DNA from: Monoplex corrugatus
Taxonomy: Eukaryota > Mollusca > Gastropoda > Littorinimorpha > Ranellidae
Length of the DNA: 64,000 nt
Reading direction: 5' to 3'
Assembly: GCA_030674185.1 (NCBI GenBank)
Contig: JAPXFY010000031.1
Span: 42,218,532-42,282,531 of the forward strand
The notes under the pieces are model-generated. The model saw only the letters and a program-made list of their open reading frames with translations, was not told the DNA's origin and ran no database searches. Below, one piece after another: positions 32,258 to 42,301 of this stretch; position 1 is the first letter of the stretch, and every line of letters begins with the position of its first letter. The position numbers and the translations under genes are program-made.

Positions 32258-32466
32258 TTGTTTGTTTATGTTCAGAGTCAGCAACAACTAGATTAATTTT
32301 TGTTTGTTTATGTTCAGAGTCAGCAACAACTAGATTAATTTTTGTTTGTTTATGTTCAGAGTCAGCAAACAACTAGATTAATTTTTGTTTGTTTATGTTC
32401 AGAGTCAGCAACAACTAGATTAATTTTTGTTTGTTTATGTTTAGAGTCAGCAACAACTAGATTAAT
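32258..32466. repeat. 42-bp minisatellite
   Basis: About five units TTTGTTTGTTTATGTTCAG followed by AGTCAGCAACAACTAGATTAA, spaced 42-43 bp. Unrelated to the 42-bp array in SINE-2. Confidence 0.93.
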
Positions 32467-32564
32467 ATCTGCCTACGCACATTCAAAACAATGTGACTGT
32501 CCGCGTTCAACAAACAGGAACCAGCAAAAAACTGAAAAAGACCCAGAGCGCGCGTATTTGATAC

Positions 32565-32846
32565 AACCAGACAAGACAGGTTCAAATTTTCGGCCAACTG
32601 GCCTTTGTCAAGTGTGAATGTAAGATCAAAACAAACAACAAATACAAACATTAAGAGAAAAAGACTGAAACTTCCCTGCTGCTTCGTCCAGCCCTCTTTA
32701 GTCTCTTCTCCCACTGGACGAAGCAGCAGAGAAGTTTTACTCTTTTTCTCCTAATTTTTGTACTTGGTGTTTGTTTGTTTGTGATCTTACATTCACGCTT
32801 GACAAAAGTCAGTTGGCCGAAAATTTGCACCTGTCTTGTCTGGTAG
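32565..32846. mobile_element. Foldback (MITE-like) element
   Basis: Two arms of about 125 bases are near reverse complements around a ~20-base centre (32692-32712). The outer ends are CCAGACAAGACAGG (32567-32580) and CCTGTCTTGTCTGG (32831-32844). Inner matches include TTTCGGCCAACTGGCC, TGTGAATGTAAGATCA, GAGAAAAAGACTG and CTGCTGCTTCGTCCAG. No coding capacity. The inner arm is the same sequence as the unit of the 38-bp minisatellite at 62000-63440. Confidence 0.85.
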
Positions 32847-33624
32847 TCTAATTCTATTTTCGTGGTTTTCTAGTTCCCATACGAGCATTGTTGAAAGAGT
32901 CTGTCTGTAAGTGTGCATGTCTGTTCACCTGTGCTTACATGAGTTCGTCTGTTTGCTTTTCTGACCGTTGATGTGTGTGCAGTGCTGCTTGCCACTTGCC
33001 ACTTGCCTTAAGGCAGGGTTTACTGTACTCAGTATGTTCCATACGTGCTCCACTCCATTTAACCAGTTTTTGTATAGAAGTGTCTTTGAACCTGCACAAA
33101 CCCTTGCAAAATGGTAAAAGGTCTTTAGCTCAAGGTGGGGGATGGCGGGTGGGTCAGAGTGACGGAGGTGGGTATCAGTACAACAACATATACATTCTTT
33201 CAGTGACAGTTGATGTAAAGATGTTCAGGGTCTACAGTTTATTCAAGAGAGATTTATCGCGCTCCAACAGTTCCATATGCACTCTGTCCGATCTACCATG
33301 CTATCTGCTATCTGGCAGTCTCTCTGACTCTGTGTAAACCCCTATGCGCTGATCAGACCTTGGAATGGAAGAGAATGTGGCAGTGAGGAGGGGGGGGGGG
33401 AGGGGGAGACTGATCGTATGAAACAGTAGTCTGACGCCACCAGAACGACTGAAGCAATAAGATGGGCAGCCAACAGGTCAGTGTTTTCGCCGCGGGCTGG
33501 GGTAGGACAGGAGATGGCAGATCTTAAGGCCACACAGCTCTGTAAGAAGAACCAAGAAGCCGGCTGTATAGAAGACTGCTGTGTTCTTTGTCAACAGCAT
33601 CGAACCCTAAGCTAGACAGACAAC
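32847..33624. other. Unassigned interval
   Basis: No gene or repeat recognised. There is a G homopolymer near 33393-33402. The 120-codon plus frame at 32975-33337 has no known motif. Confidence 0.4.
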
Positions 33625-33722
33625 CTCTGGATGGTTCAGTCGGTAGAGTCATGGTGTCGCCGCGGTGCAGCGCCACCCATTTTTAAAAAAATGAAAACTT
33701 CAGAAAGGCAAAAAGGCTAATC
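33625..33722 (+). repeat. SINE-2 repeat, copy 3 (short)
   Basis: A tRNA-like start, TGGTTCAGTCGGTAGAGTC (33638-33656), followed by GTCGCCGCGGTGCAGCGCC, CACCCATTTTT and AGAAAGGCAAAAAGGCTAAT. It breaks off where the 39-bp satellite begins. The A-box-like start supports a tRNA-derived head for this family. Confidence 0.6.
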
Positions 33723-33778
33723 GACCTTCAAATACCCACACAAAGATAGGCACCTATAGATATATCACAAATACCTAT

Positions 33779-33890
33779 ATATTATTAATTAATTAATTAA
33801 TTACAATATTTGTATAGCGCAAAATCTTGATAAAATCAAATCTAAGTGCTGAAACAGACACACACGCACGCACGCACACACACGCACGCA

Positions 33891-33943
<53 letters not shown>

Positions 33944-33957
33944 TATATATATATATA
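33779..33957 (-). repeat. GT-microsatellite-bearing dispersed repeat, copy 1
   Basis: On the minus strand: (TA)n, (GT)n with GTGC units, then TTAGATTTGATTTTATCAAG and ATTTTGCGCTATACAAATAT, ending in AATTAATTAATT. The same order, (GT)n/(GTGC)n then TTAGATTTGATTTTATCAAG and GCGCTATATAAATAAA, is seen at 56700-56940. It interrupts the satellite array. Confidence 0.7.
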
Positions 33958-34007
33958 TAGGCACATATAAATGTATCACAAATACCTATACATAGGCACA
34001 CATCATC

Positions 34008-35248
34008 ATCATCATCATCAGGTGTCTTGCCGCAATGCGTTGGCGATTATAGACTTCCATCTGTCTCTATCTCTTGTTGCCTCAAGCATCTCTTCCATCC
34101 TCCTTGTCCCCAGCCACTGTGCAAGTCCGTCTAGTATCTTCTCCCTGGGTCTACCTGGTGCTCTCTTTCCCTCCAGCTTTCCTATTGTGACCAGGTGTTC
34201 CAATTCCCCTTTCCTCATAAAATGGCCTATAAATGTTGCCTGTCCTTTCCTAATCTTTCTTATGAATGATCTACTTGTGTCTGCCTCCATCAAGACTGTC
34301 TCGTTTGTTTTCTTTGCTGTCCATGGAACTCTCAACATCCTTCTTAGAAACCACATCTCGGCTGCCTCAATCTTGTTCTGGCTTTGCTTGTTGACTGTCC
34401 ACGCCTCACAACCGTACAACAGTATTGGTTGTATATAACATTCAAGAACTCTCTTCCTGATGTTAATTGATAGGCATTTGTTGGTAAGAATGCTTTTCAT
34501 CTTCTTGAATGTTGTTTTGGCTTGGCCGATTTTGCTGGCTATATCTGATGCGCATCTGCCGCCTGGTGAAATGATCGTTCCCAGGTATTTAAACTTATCA
34601 ACCTGTCTCAAGGTTGTGCCATTTGCTGTTATTTTGCATGAGGGGATTTCGTGTTAAATACTGATCACCATGACTTCAGTCTTCCTGCTGTTTAGTTCCA
34701 ACCCCTTACCTTTGCTTTCTATTTCTAACATATTCACAAGGTTTTGTAGGTCCCTTTCATTTTCTGCAATTAGCACGGTGTCATCTGCGTATCGAATGTT
34801 GTTTATCATTTTTCCTCCAACCTTTAATCCAGTGTCTTCCTCCAGGCTTCTCATGATGTTTTCGCTGTAAAGTGAAAACAGATCTGATGACAAAACACAA
34901 CCCTGTCTGACTCCTCTTTTGATGTTTTGGAAAGAGCTTATATCGTTTTTATATTCTCATTGCAGCTGTTTGTTCCCAATACATATTTCTGATTATTCGT
35001 AGATCTTTTCCATCAATATTGAGTCTTTCTAGTTGGTTGATCAATTCTTCATGTCTTACCCGATCGAAAGCCTTGGTATAATCAACAAAGCATAGATATA
35101 AACCTTTGTTCATCTTGATTGACCTCTCTATGATAGTTTTTAGGATGTATATGGCATTAATAGTTCCTTTCCCTTCCACAAATCCACACTGTTCATCTGC
35201 TATTTCTTTTTTAATTCTATTCCTTGTCCTCATCATGATTATTCTTAT
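34008..35248 (-). mobile_element. RTE copy F, 5'-truncated, inserted in the satellite
   Basis: About 1.24 kb from the fingers of the reverse transcriptase to the TGATGATGATGATG tail (34008-34020 on the plus strand reads CATCATCATC). Open pieces: 34949-35236 with CGFVEGKGTINAIY and VDYTKAFDRVRHEEL; 34654-34893 with NIRYADDTVLI; 34018-34611 with YLGTIISPGGRCASDI, LLYGCEAWTV, MLRVPWTAKKTNET and the complete C-terminal arm to the stop. Frames are interrupted by two short lesions. Satellite sequence continues on both sides. Confidence 0.92.
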
Positions 35249-35696
35249 GGTTATATTGGAAATACTTAAACATCATATGGATGTATCAAAAATACCTATA
35301 CACAGGCACATATAGATGTATCGCAAATACCTTTACAAACATAGCCACATATAGATATATCATAATACCTATACATAGGCACCTATAGATATATCAGAAA
35401 TACCTATACATAGGCACCTATAGATATATCACAAGTACCTATACATAGGCACATATAGATATATCACAAATACCTACACAAAGATAGGCACCTATAGATA
35501 CATCACAAATATCTATACAAAGATAGGCACATATAGATATATCACAGAAACATTTACAAACATAGCCACATATACATGTTGATATATCAAAAATACCTAA
35601 ACAAACAGGTGCACCTATAGGTATATTGCAAATACATATACAAAGATAGGCACATACTGATATATCACAAATAGCTATACAAGCATAGCCACATAT

Positions 35697-36037
35697 GTTG
35701 TTGTTCGTCCGTCGTGATCGACGATGACCAAGGATCATCACGTTTCATGTGTCCGGCTGTGACTGATGAGGCCGATTCGTGCGCGGAAGGCTCGGCCGCA
35801 GACGAGACACATGTGTTCTGCTGGATTCTGGACTTGGGAGTTGGCTCGGAATTTACGTAGCTTTCGTTTCTTTTGTGCTCCACTGATCCTGCTTTGCTCG
35901 TAGAAGGCGGCACCGTCGCCAACACAGCTTCTCCATGATGAGCGGTCTTGTGTAAGGGCCTCCCATATTTTGGTGTCGATGCCGAAGTTTTTCAGGGACG
36001 CTTTAAGCGTGTCCTTGAAGCGCAGCTTTGGCCTTCC
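35697..36037 (-). mobile_element. Zinc-finger LINE (family Z-a), 3' fragment with 11-bp TSD
   Basis: TAGCCACATAT at 35686-35696 and 36038-36048 is a target duplication of satellite sequence around a 341-bp 5'-truncated LINE end. The minus frame 35738-36046 reads GRPKLRFKDTLKASLKNFGI, SSWRSCVGDGAAFYEQSRIS and the C-terminal CLVCGRAFRARIGLISHSRT finger, then the stop. The tail on the minus strand is CGAACAACAAC. Confidence 0.93.
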
Positions 36038-36673
36038 TAGCCACATATAGACATCTCAAAAATACCTATATAAACATAGCAAACATGCAGATATATCACA
36101 AATGCCTATACCAACATAGTGGCGCATAAAGATATATCACAAATACGTATAGAAGCAAAGGGGCACATGTAGATATATCACAAATACCTATACAAGCATA
36201 GGGACAAATCTGGTTCTATTGGAAATACTTATACCAACATAACAAACATGCAGATATATCACAAATGCCTATACCAACATATTGGCGCATATAGATATAT
36301 CATAAACACGTATAGAAGCATAGCAGCACATATAGATATATCACAAACACCTATACAAGCATAGGGGCATTTATACATATATCGCAAATACCTATACAAG
36401 CATAGGGGCACATATAGATATATCCCAAATATCTATACAAACATAGGCACATATAGATATATCACAAATACGTATACAAACATAGGCACATATAGATATA
36501 TCACAAATACGTATACAAACATAGGCACATATAGATATATCAAAAATACGTATACAAACATAGGCACTTATAGATATATCACAAATACTTATAGAAACAT
36601 AGGCACCTATACATATATCACAAATATCTATACAAACATAGGCACCTATACATATATCATATATAGGCGTCCT

Positions 36674-37234
36674 TCAGTCTCGGAAGACTATGGAGTTGCG
36701 CTCTGGGTGTTTATTCTGGTGCAGCGTCGGGTGTGGCTGGCCAGTCCGACGCGGGAATGACAGTCCCTGTGGCAGAGGGCACAGATGAAGTCTGACGCTG
36801 GTCTGTCTGACTGGGCTGCAGCCTTTCTTCTCGTTCTCTTTTCCTCGTGCCGCTGAGCGAGTGTCTCTTCGAACTTGGAGAGACCTTTCTGCACAGTCTG
36901 TCTCCAGTGCTTCCCAGTTGTCCTTGTCGATATTCAAGGCTTTTAGGTCCCTCTTGCACACGTCTTTGAATCTCAGCTGTGGTCTGCCTGTGGGACGTTT
37001 TCCCTGCACAAGTTCTCCGTAGAGGAGGTCTTTGGGGATCCGTCCGTCGTCCATGCGAACGGCATGGCCAAGCCAGCGCATGCGTCTCTGTTTCAGCAGC
37101 GTGTACATGCTGGTGCATCCAGCTCTTTCCAGGACAGTGTTGTTTGGGACCTTGTCCTGCCAGGTGATGTTTAGAATGCGTCGGAGGCTACGCATGTGAA
37201 AAGCATTGAGCTTTTGCTCTTGTCGGGCACGCAA
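36674..37234 (-). pseudogene. Z-b copy 2: C-terminal arm and zinc finger
   Basis: 186 codons, starting RARQEQKLNAFHMRSLRRIL, then ITWQDKVPNNTVLERAGC, RRMRWLGHAVRMDDGRIPKD and QLRFKDVCKRDLKALNID. A ~22-base deletion relative to 57180-57201 shifts the frame. The finger is therefore read in another frame (36688-36894) as CALCHRDCHSRVGLASHTRR plus Cys, a CxxC...H...C pattern. A TGA at 37238-37240 replaces the Trp codon found in the 57-kb copy and separates this arm from the reverse transcriptase. Confidence 0.88.
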
Positions 37235-37237
37235 AGT

Positions 37238-38497
37238 TCAGGACTCGCTGCCATACAGGAGGGTGCTCACGACGCAGGCTCTGTAGATCTGGATTTTTGT
37301 GTGCTCAGTCAGCTTCCCGTTGTTCCATGCTTTCCTTGTCAGTCTGGCCATGGTGGTAGCTGCCTTGCCAATGCGCCTGTTGAGCTCTGTGTCAAGTGAG
37401 AGGGTGTCTGAGATGTTTGAGCCCAGATAAACAAAGTCATGGACGACATCCAGTTCATGGTCATTGATGCTGATGGCTGGGGGAGAGTCAACATCCTGTC
37501 CCATGACCTGTGTTTTCTTCAAGCTTATGGTAAGCCCGAAGTTTTGGCAGGCATCGCTGAAGCGAGTCATGAGCTGCTGTAGGTCCTCAGCTGAGTGGGC
37601 GGTTACTGCTGCGTCGTCTGCAAAGATGAAGTCACGCAGGCACCTCAGCTGGACTTTAGTCTTGGCTCTTAGTCTGGAGAGGTTGAAGAGCTTTCCGTCT
37701 GTCCTGGTTCGGAGGTATATGCCTTCAGCTGCAGGACCGAATGCGTGTTTCAGCATCACAGCAAAGAAGATTCCAAACAGGGTGGGAGCCAGGACGCAAC
37801 CCTGTTTCACTCCACTCCGTATGTTGAAGGCAGCTGATGTTGAGCCGTCAAAGACGACGGTGCCTTTCATGTCTTCGTAGAAGGATCTGATGATGCTGAG
37901 AAGTTTGGATGGACATCCAATCTTGGGAAGGATTTTGAAGAGGCCATCCCTACTGACCAGATCGAAGGCCTTTGTGAGGTCTATGAAGGCAACGAAGAAT
38001 GGCTGCCTTTGCTCCCTGCATTTCTCCTGAAGTTGTTTGAGGGAGAAGATCATGTCTATAGTGGATCTGTTGGCACGGAACCCGCACTGCGATTCAGGGT
38101 GGACTTTCTCTGCGAGTACCTGGAGCCTCTTCAGTACTACTCGTGCAAAGATTTTCCCTACGATACTGAGGAGGGATATGCCGCGATAATTATTGCAATC
38201 GCTTCTGTCACCTTTGTTTTTGTACAGTGTGACGACGTTAGCATCCCTCATGTCTTGTGGTACTTCGCCTTCACTCCAACAGAGGCAGAGGATTTCATGC
38301 AACTCGGTGATGAGTGTCTCTTTGCAGCACTTCAGTACTTCGGCGGGAATACCGTCTTTCCCTGGTGCCTTGCCAGAGGCAAGAGAGTCCAGGGCTTCGC
38401 TGAGCTCATCTATGGTTGGTTCTCTGTCAAGCTCTTCCAGCTCTGGTAGGCACTCTATGGCATTCAGGGCGTCTTCTGAGACTAGTTTCCCTTGCAT
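37238..38497 (-). pseudogene. Z-b copy 2: reverse transcriptase (419 open codons)
   Basis: Long open frame with the full set of palm and finger blocks: ALDSLASGKAPGKDGIPAE, VVTLYKNKGDRSDCNNYRGI, ESQCGFRANRSTIDMIF, FVAFIDLTKAFDLVSRDGL, SGVKQGCVLAPTLF, the catalytic FADD at residues 292-295, FGLTISLKKTQVM, DFVYLGSNIS and VVSTLLYGSES. The FADD in place of YADD is shared with the Z-a copy at 47770-48657, so it is a family trait. The upstream linker is one frame away. The domain could fold, but the element lacks an intact endonuclease and C-terminus in the same frame. Confidence 0.92.
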
Positions 38498-39266
38498 ATA
38501 GCTCAGTGTAATGTTCTACCCAGCGCTCCATCTGTTGTTCTCTGTCTTGAATCACCTCTCCTGTAGCTGATTTCAAAGGGGCAGTTTTCTTTTGCGTTGG
38601 GCCCAATGCCTGCTTGATGCCTTCACACATCGCCTTGATGTTGCCTGTGTCAGCCGCAGTCTGAATCTGGGAGCAAAGCTGAAGCCAATAGCCATTGGCG
38701 CATTGTCTGGCACACTGCTGGACTTTGCTGCGAGCAGCACGGAGAACCTGGAGGTTCTGCTCACTGGGATTGGTTTTGTATGCTGTCAAGGCGTTTCTCA
38801 TGGCCTCGATGACTGGTGTCATTTCTTCTGAGTGGGCTTCGAACCAATCAGCTGACTTGCTGGTCTTTTTGCCAAATGTAGACATGGCGGCATTGTAGAC
38901 AGCATCTCTGAAGTGTTCCCATCGGTCTTGGGCATTTGCAGTGGGTGGGCCAGGGAGAGAATCCTCCAACACACGCGCAAACTCCTCCACTTTTCTTTGA
39001 TCGCGTGTTTTGCTGGTGTCGATGCGAGGTCGGCCCTCCTTTCTCGTACGGTGCAGTCTCTTCGCGCGGAGCTTCACATTGCTGCACACCAAAGAGTGGT
39101 CAGTGTCACAATCGGCGCTCTGGTAGCTGCGAGTGATCTTGATGCTGGAAAGGTTGACACGTCTGGTGAGGATCAGGTCGAGCTGGTGCCAGTGTTTGGA
39201 TCGCGGGTGTCTCCAGGAGACTCGATGCTGAGGCTTCGTGTTGAAGAAGGTGTTACTGACGCACAA
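38427..39266 (-). pseudogene. Z-b copy 2: end of endonuclease and linker
   Basis: 279 codons starting CVSNTFFNTKPQHRVSWRHP, with HQLDLILTRRVNL and DCDTDHSLVCSNVKLRAK; TDH takes the place of the usual SDH catalytic motif. A long helical linker follows (for example LQVLRAARSKVQQCARQCA) and the segment ends in EQQMERWVEHYTELYARE. It overlaps the reverse-transcriptase frame by about 70 bases in another frame, so one indel separates them. A TAG at 39297-39299 precedes it. Confidence 0.87.
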
Positions 39267-39296
39267 CCCATGATGACAACAGAGCTCTAGCAGGCT

Positions 39297-39919
39297 CTAG
39301 CCATTCTCGTTCATTTTCCAAGTGCCGAACTGACCCAAGCAGGTGGGCCAGGAGTTGTAATCGACACCCACTCTGGCGTTGAAATCGCCGGCGATGAACA
39401 GTAGTTCTCTCTGAGGAATTCTCCTTATAGCAGCACTGAGGTCGTCATAAAACTTGTCTTTTGCTTCTGCTGTGGATGCCAAAGTTGGTGCATAGGCACT
39501 GATTAGACTGACTGGTCCTGAGGATGTTTGGAGTCGGAGAGACAGGATTCGCTCTGTTCCTTCTGCTGGTGGGGTTATGGATCCCAATAATCTGTTTCTA
39601 ACTGCGAATCCCACGCCGTGTTTTCTGACCTCGTCTGATGGTTTGCCCTGCCAGAACAGGGTGAAGTCTCTTCCCTCACAGATCCTGTTTCTGGGAGCCT
39701 GGTTTCTTGAAGGGCGACGATGTCCATCTGCAGTCTGCTCAGTTCTCTGTCGATGACGGCTGTCTTGCGAGCATCATTTATGTCCTGCAGGTCGTCAGAA
39801 AAGCCTGGTGTCATTGTCCTCACGTTCCACGTGCCCAATTTCAGGGCGGGAGTTTTCATTTTTCTGTTGCCTGGTGCACAGTTGTCGATCCGCTTGTCGG
39901 TTTTCACCCTAAACCCCAC
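39297..39919 (-). pseudogene. Z-b copy 2: endonuclease N-terminal and middle parts
   Basis: Two overlapping frames. 39575-39919 has LKLGTWNVRTMTPGFSDDL and MDIVALQETRLPETGSV, the first APE motifs. 39297-39614 continues with RILSLRLQTSSGPVSLIS, AYAPTLAS and LLFIAGDFNARVG with the catalytic GDFN present. They are joined by one frame change near 39600-39680. Start candidates are MGFRVKTDKRIDN or the internal MKTPALKLGTWN. Confidence 0.87.
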
Positions 39920-40694
39920 GCATCCAGTGAGGCTAACGGACCGTGGCGGGGCAGCACCTTACTGGCTGGGGGCTGCCCAGCTTAAGGCGGGCGGTAGCTG
40001 CCCAGTGAGATGCGATGACCTCTCCCACCGTCGGAAGCAGCCCCTGGCGTCTGACTCTACGCCAATTGAGTATGTAGACTTAAAACCGGTAAACTGCTAC
40101 TTCCCGTGTTTAGTCGACGCTGCAAAGCGAAGCTGGAGTGACCTCTCCAGAGCGCAAGGCCTGGGTAAGTAAGTGTGGAGGGCAAGCTGTTACCCATGCA
40201 GCAGACCCCCCCTCTCCACGTCGCTGGAATGGTCCATTGGAAAGGCAAGCGCCGATACACATGGTTCCAGTGCCGTCGCAGGAGTTGCCAGAACGTTGCT
40301 GTATACAGCCTCGGACTGCCTTGGGGACTCCGGCTCCGGATTTTTCCTCAGGGTTGACTCCCGAAGCCTTTCCTATGAGTGGGTATGGCCGCAAGGCAGC
40401 GGAGGTTTGAAATCAGAGTTTTCCTTCTCTTAAATGAGCTGTCTTCCCAGGCTGATGAGCCCCATCTACCCAAAGCACTGGTTTTCAGGCGCCAGTAACC
40501 CGCCTTCACCCCTTCTCCTATCAGTAGTAGCAGTTCCGCCGGGCTTATATCTAAGCCACATGAGCAGGCTAGGAGCTGGGCTTAGTTGTCAGAGGCTGTT
40601 GGAGACGCGCGCCGTGAGGGGCATTTTATAGACAATGGGAGCTTGTCCCCATTGCCACCCCTCGGCTATGACAACCTTGGACACCTACATACAC

Positions 40695-42301
40695 TACGCA
40701 CAAAAAGTTAAGGATCACTTGCACAAAAATTCATAACTTTCAAAATAAGAAAGCCAATGCGTTGAAGTTTGTCAAACATTTAATTCCATGCTTTAGTGAT
40801 AACGATACACAATTGCCTTCAATTTCGAGCAATCGTTTGGTGTGTACATTTGATCAAAGTGGGTACGTATCGAAATTTGATTTCCCAAAGTCATTGAAAT
40901 CACAAGACAGGGCATTCTGATGCTCCCAAAAGTTCAGTAATGCGTGTAACCGCCATGGCTGTTCTGGCACTCGACGCAGCGAGTCCTCATCGAGTTGACC
41001 AGGTTGGTGAAGATCCTCTGTGGAAGCGCCTGCCACTCAGCCTGCAGCATCTGGTAGAGGTGTTGGGCATCCCTGGGAGGGGGGTGGTTGCTCCTCACTT
41101 TGCGATCCAGCTCATCCCAGAGGTTCTCAATCGGGTTGAGATCGGGACTGCATGCTGGCCACTCCATTCTGTTGACTCCAGACTGCTGCAGGAAGTCGTT
41201 GACCACCCTTGCCCTGTGGGGGCGAGCGTTGTCATCCTGGTAGACAGCCGTCGGTCCCATCTGCTGCAGTGTAGGCACAACCAGCGGTCGAAGGATCTCA
41301 TCCCGGTATCGGAGGCCAGTCAGGTTACCCTGTACATGATACAAGGGTGTTCTGTGGTGAAGGCTGAAGGCCCCCCAGACCATTACAGAACCTCCACCAA
41401 AGGCCACCTTTTCTTGGACAGTGGTGTCAATAAAGCGTTGCCCTGGGCGCCTCCAGACCCTCAGTCGGCCGTCGTTGTGGTTCATGGTGAAGCGTGATTC
41501 ATCACTGAACAGGACCTGGGACCATTGCTGACGTGTCCACCTCACGTGACGTCTGCAGAAGGCGCGGCGTGCTGCCCTATGGGCTGGAGTTAAGCGTGGC
41601 CGTACAGCTGGGCGACGAGAATGGAGGTTAAACCCATGAAGGCGGTTCCGTATGGTCTGCTGGCTGATGTTGATGTTAGTAGCCACCCTCAGCTGCCTTC
41701 GAATGATGCTGGAAGAGGCTGTTCTTGTCTGCAGGGCTTGTCGTTCAATGAGACGATCTTCACGTGGGTTTGTCTTCTTCGGTCGACCAGATCTGCGTCT
41801 TTCATGGACCCTCCCAGTGGCTGTGAAGCGTTGAATCAGTCTGACAATGACCGAGATGGACACCTGAAGTCGCCTGGCCACTTCTCGCTTGGGAACACCA
41901 TCTTGGAACCATGCAACAGCTTGTCCCCTCTCAAACTCGCTCAATTTTCGTCGTGGAGGCATTGTCAGATCAGGCCTACTACTGGTGGAATGTCTTCTTA
42001 TAAAGCCAAGCAAGAGACAGCATCTCACACATAAACAGCAGTGCTTGCACGTGCATAATGGTTTTTCCATCTGGCTTGTGCAATGTGTTCAGGGAGAACG
42101 GTCCAAAACAAGGTCCTTTTTCGCAAGTTTCCGCTTTTCCGTTTGCGGCCAAGCTCAGTAGTAGAGAATCCCGTGCAATTTTCGCACTAACACAACATCG
42201 CCCACTTACAGCTGAACAAGAATTCATAACAATTTGGCTGGACTGAGAAATAAATAACACGCACCTGTTTTCTCATAGTGATCCTTAACTTTTTGTGCAT
42301 A
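40695..42301 (-). mobile_element. Tc1-type DNA transposon, apparently intact
   Basis: Terminal inverted repeats share GCACAAAAAGTTAAGGATC: left 40698-40716, and right as its reverse complement ending at 42298. TA dinucleotides flank both ends (40695-40696 and 42300-42301), as expected of Tc1/mariner insertion. The element is 40697-42299, 1603 bp, and holds one uninterrupted transposase frame. It sits between the 5' end of the Z-b LINE and the satellite. Confidence 0.93.
40934..41962 (-). CDS. Tc1-family transposase, DD34E, uninterrupted
   Basis: The frame opens upstream (42070), but MPPRRKLSEFERGQAV at 41962 is the typical start; the 36 codons before it are Cys-rich and unlike the family. 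The protein is then 342 residues, normal for Tc1. It has an N-terminal paired-like DNA-binding region (about 1-110, including ISVIVRLIQRF and a GRPKK AT-hook-like motif at 59-63). The catalytic domain has D154 in LFSDESRF, D244 in YQDDNARPH and E279 in DLNPIENLWDEL, with 34 residues between the last two. GGGSVMVWGAFS (189-200) and the WPACSPDLNPIE block are classic. No stop or frameshift is visible, so it may be functional or recently so. It would bind its inverted repeats and catalyse cut-and-paste transposition into TA sites. Confidence 0.93.
   Translation of the reverse strand: MPPRRKLSEFERGQAVAWFQDGVPKREVARRLQVSISVIVRLIQRFTATGRVHERRRSGRPKKTNPREDRLIERQALQTRTASSSIIRRQLRVATNINISQQTIRNRLHGFNLHSRRPAVRPRLTPAHRAARRAFCRRHVRWTRQQWSQVLFSDESRFTMNHNDGRLRVWRRPGQRFIDTTVQEKVAFGGGSVMVWGAFSLHHRTPLYHVQGNLTGLRYRDEILRPLVVPTLQQMGPTAVYQDDNARPHRARVVNDFLQQSGVNRMEWPACSPDLNPIENLWDELDRKVRSNHPPPRDAQHLYQMLQAEWQALPQRIFTNLVNSMRTRCVECQNSHGGYTHY

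Larger units (their letters stand above)
36665..40682 (-). mobile_element. Zinc-finger LINE (family Z-b), copy 2, nearly full length
   Basis: About 4.0 kb on the minus strand: GC-rich 5' leader (roughly 39920-40682), APE endonuclease, linker, reverse transcriptase, C-terminal arm and a CxxC...H...C finger, then a 3' end at CCGAGACTGAAGGACGCC. Satellite lies on the 3' side; a Tc1 element sits at the 5' side. Stops and frameshifts at several points make it inactive. I cannot place the family in a named clade with certainty. Confidence 0.9.

Noticed and set aside
35255..35700. Target duplication around RTE copy F (ACATCAT at both ends)
   Set aside because: The tail itself is CATCAT and the satellite contains ACATC-like units, so the match is not informative.
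38009..38449. 146-codon plus-strand frame inside the Z-b LINE
   Set aside because: Shadow of the reverse-transcriptase frame on the minus strand.
36665..40690. Target duplication around the long Z-b LINE
   Set aside because: The candidate flanks (CACCTATACATATATCA and CACCTACATACAC) are both satellite-like and do not match precisely; the Tc1 insertion at the 5' side blurs the boundary.
41621..42034. 137-codon plus-strand frame in the Tc1 element
   Set aside because: Shadow of the transposase on the opposite strand.
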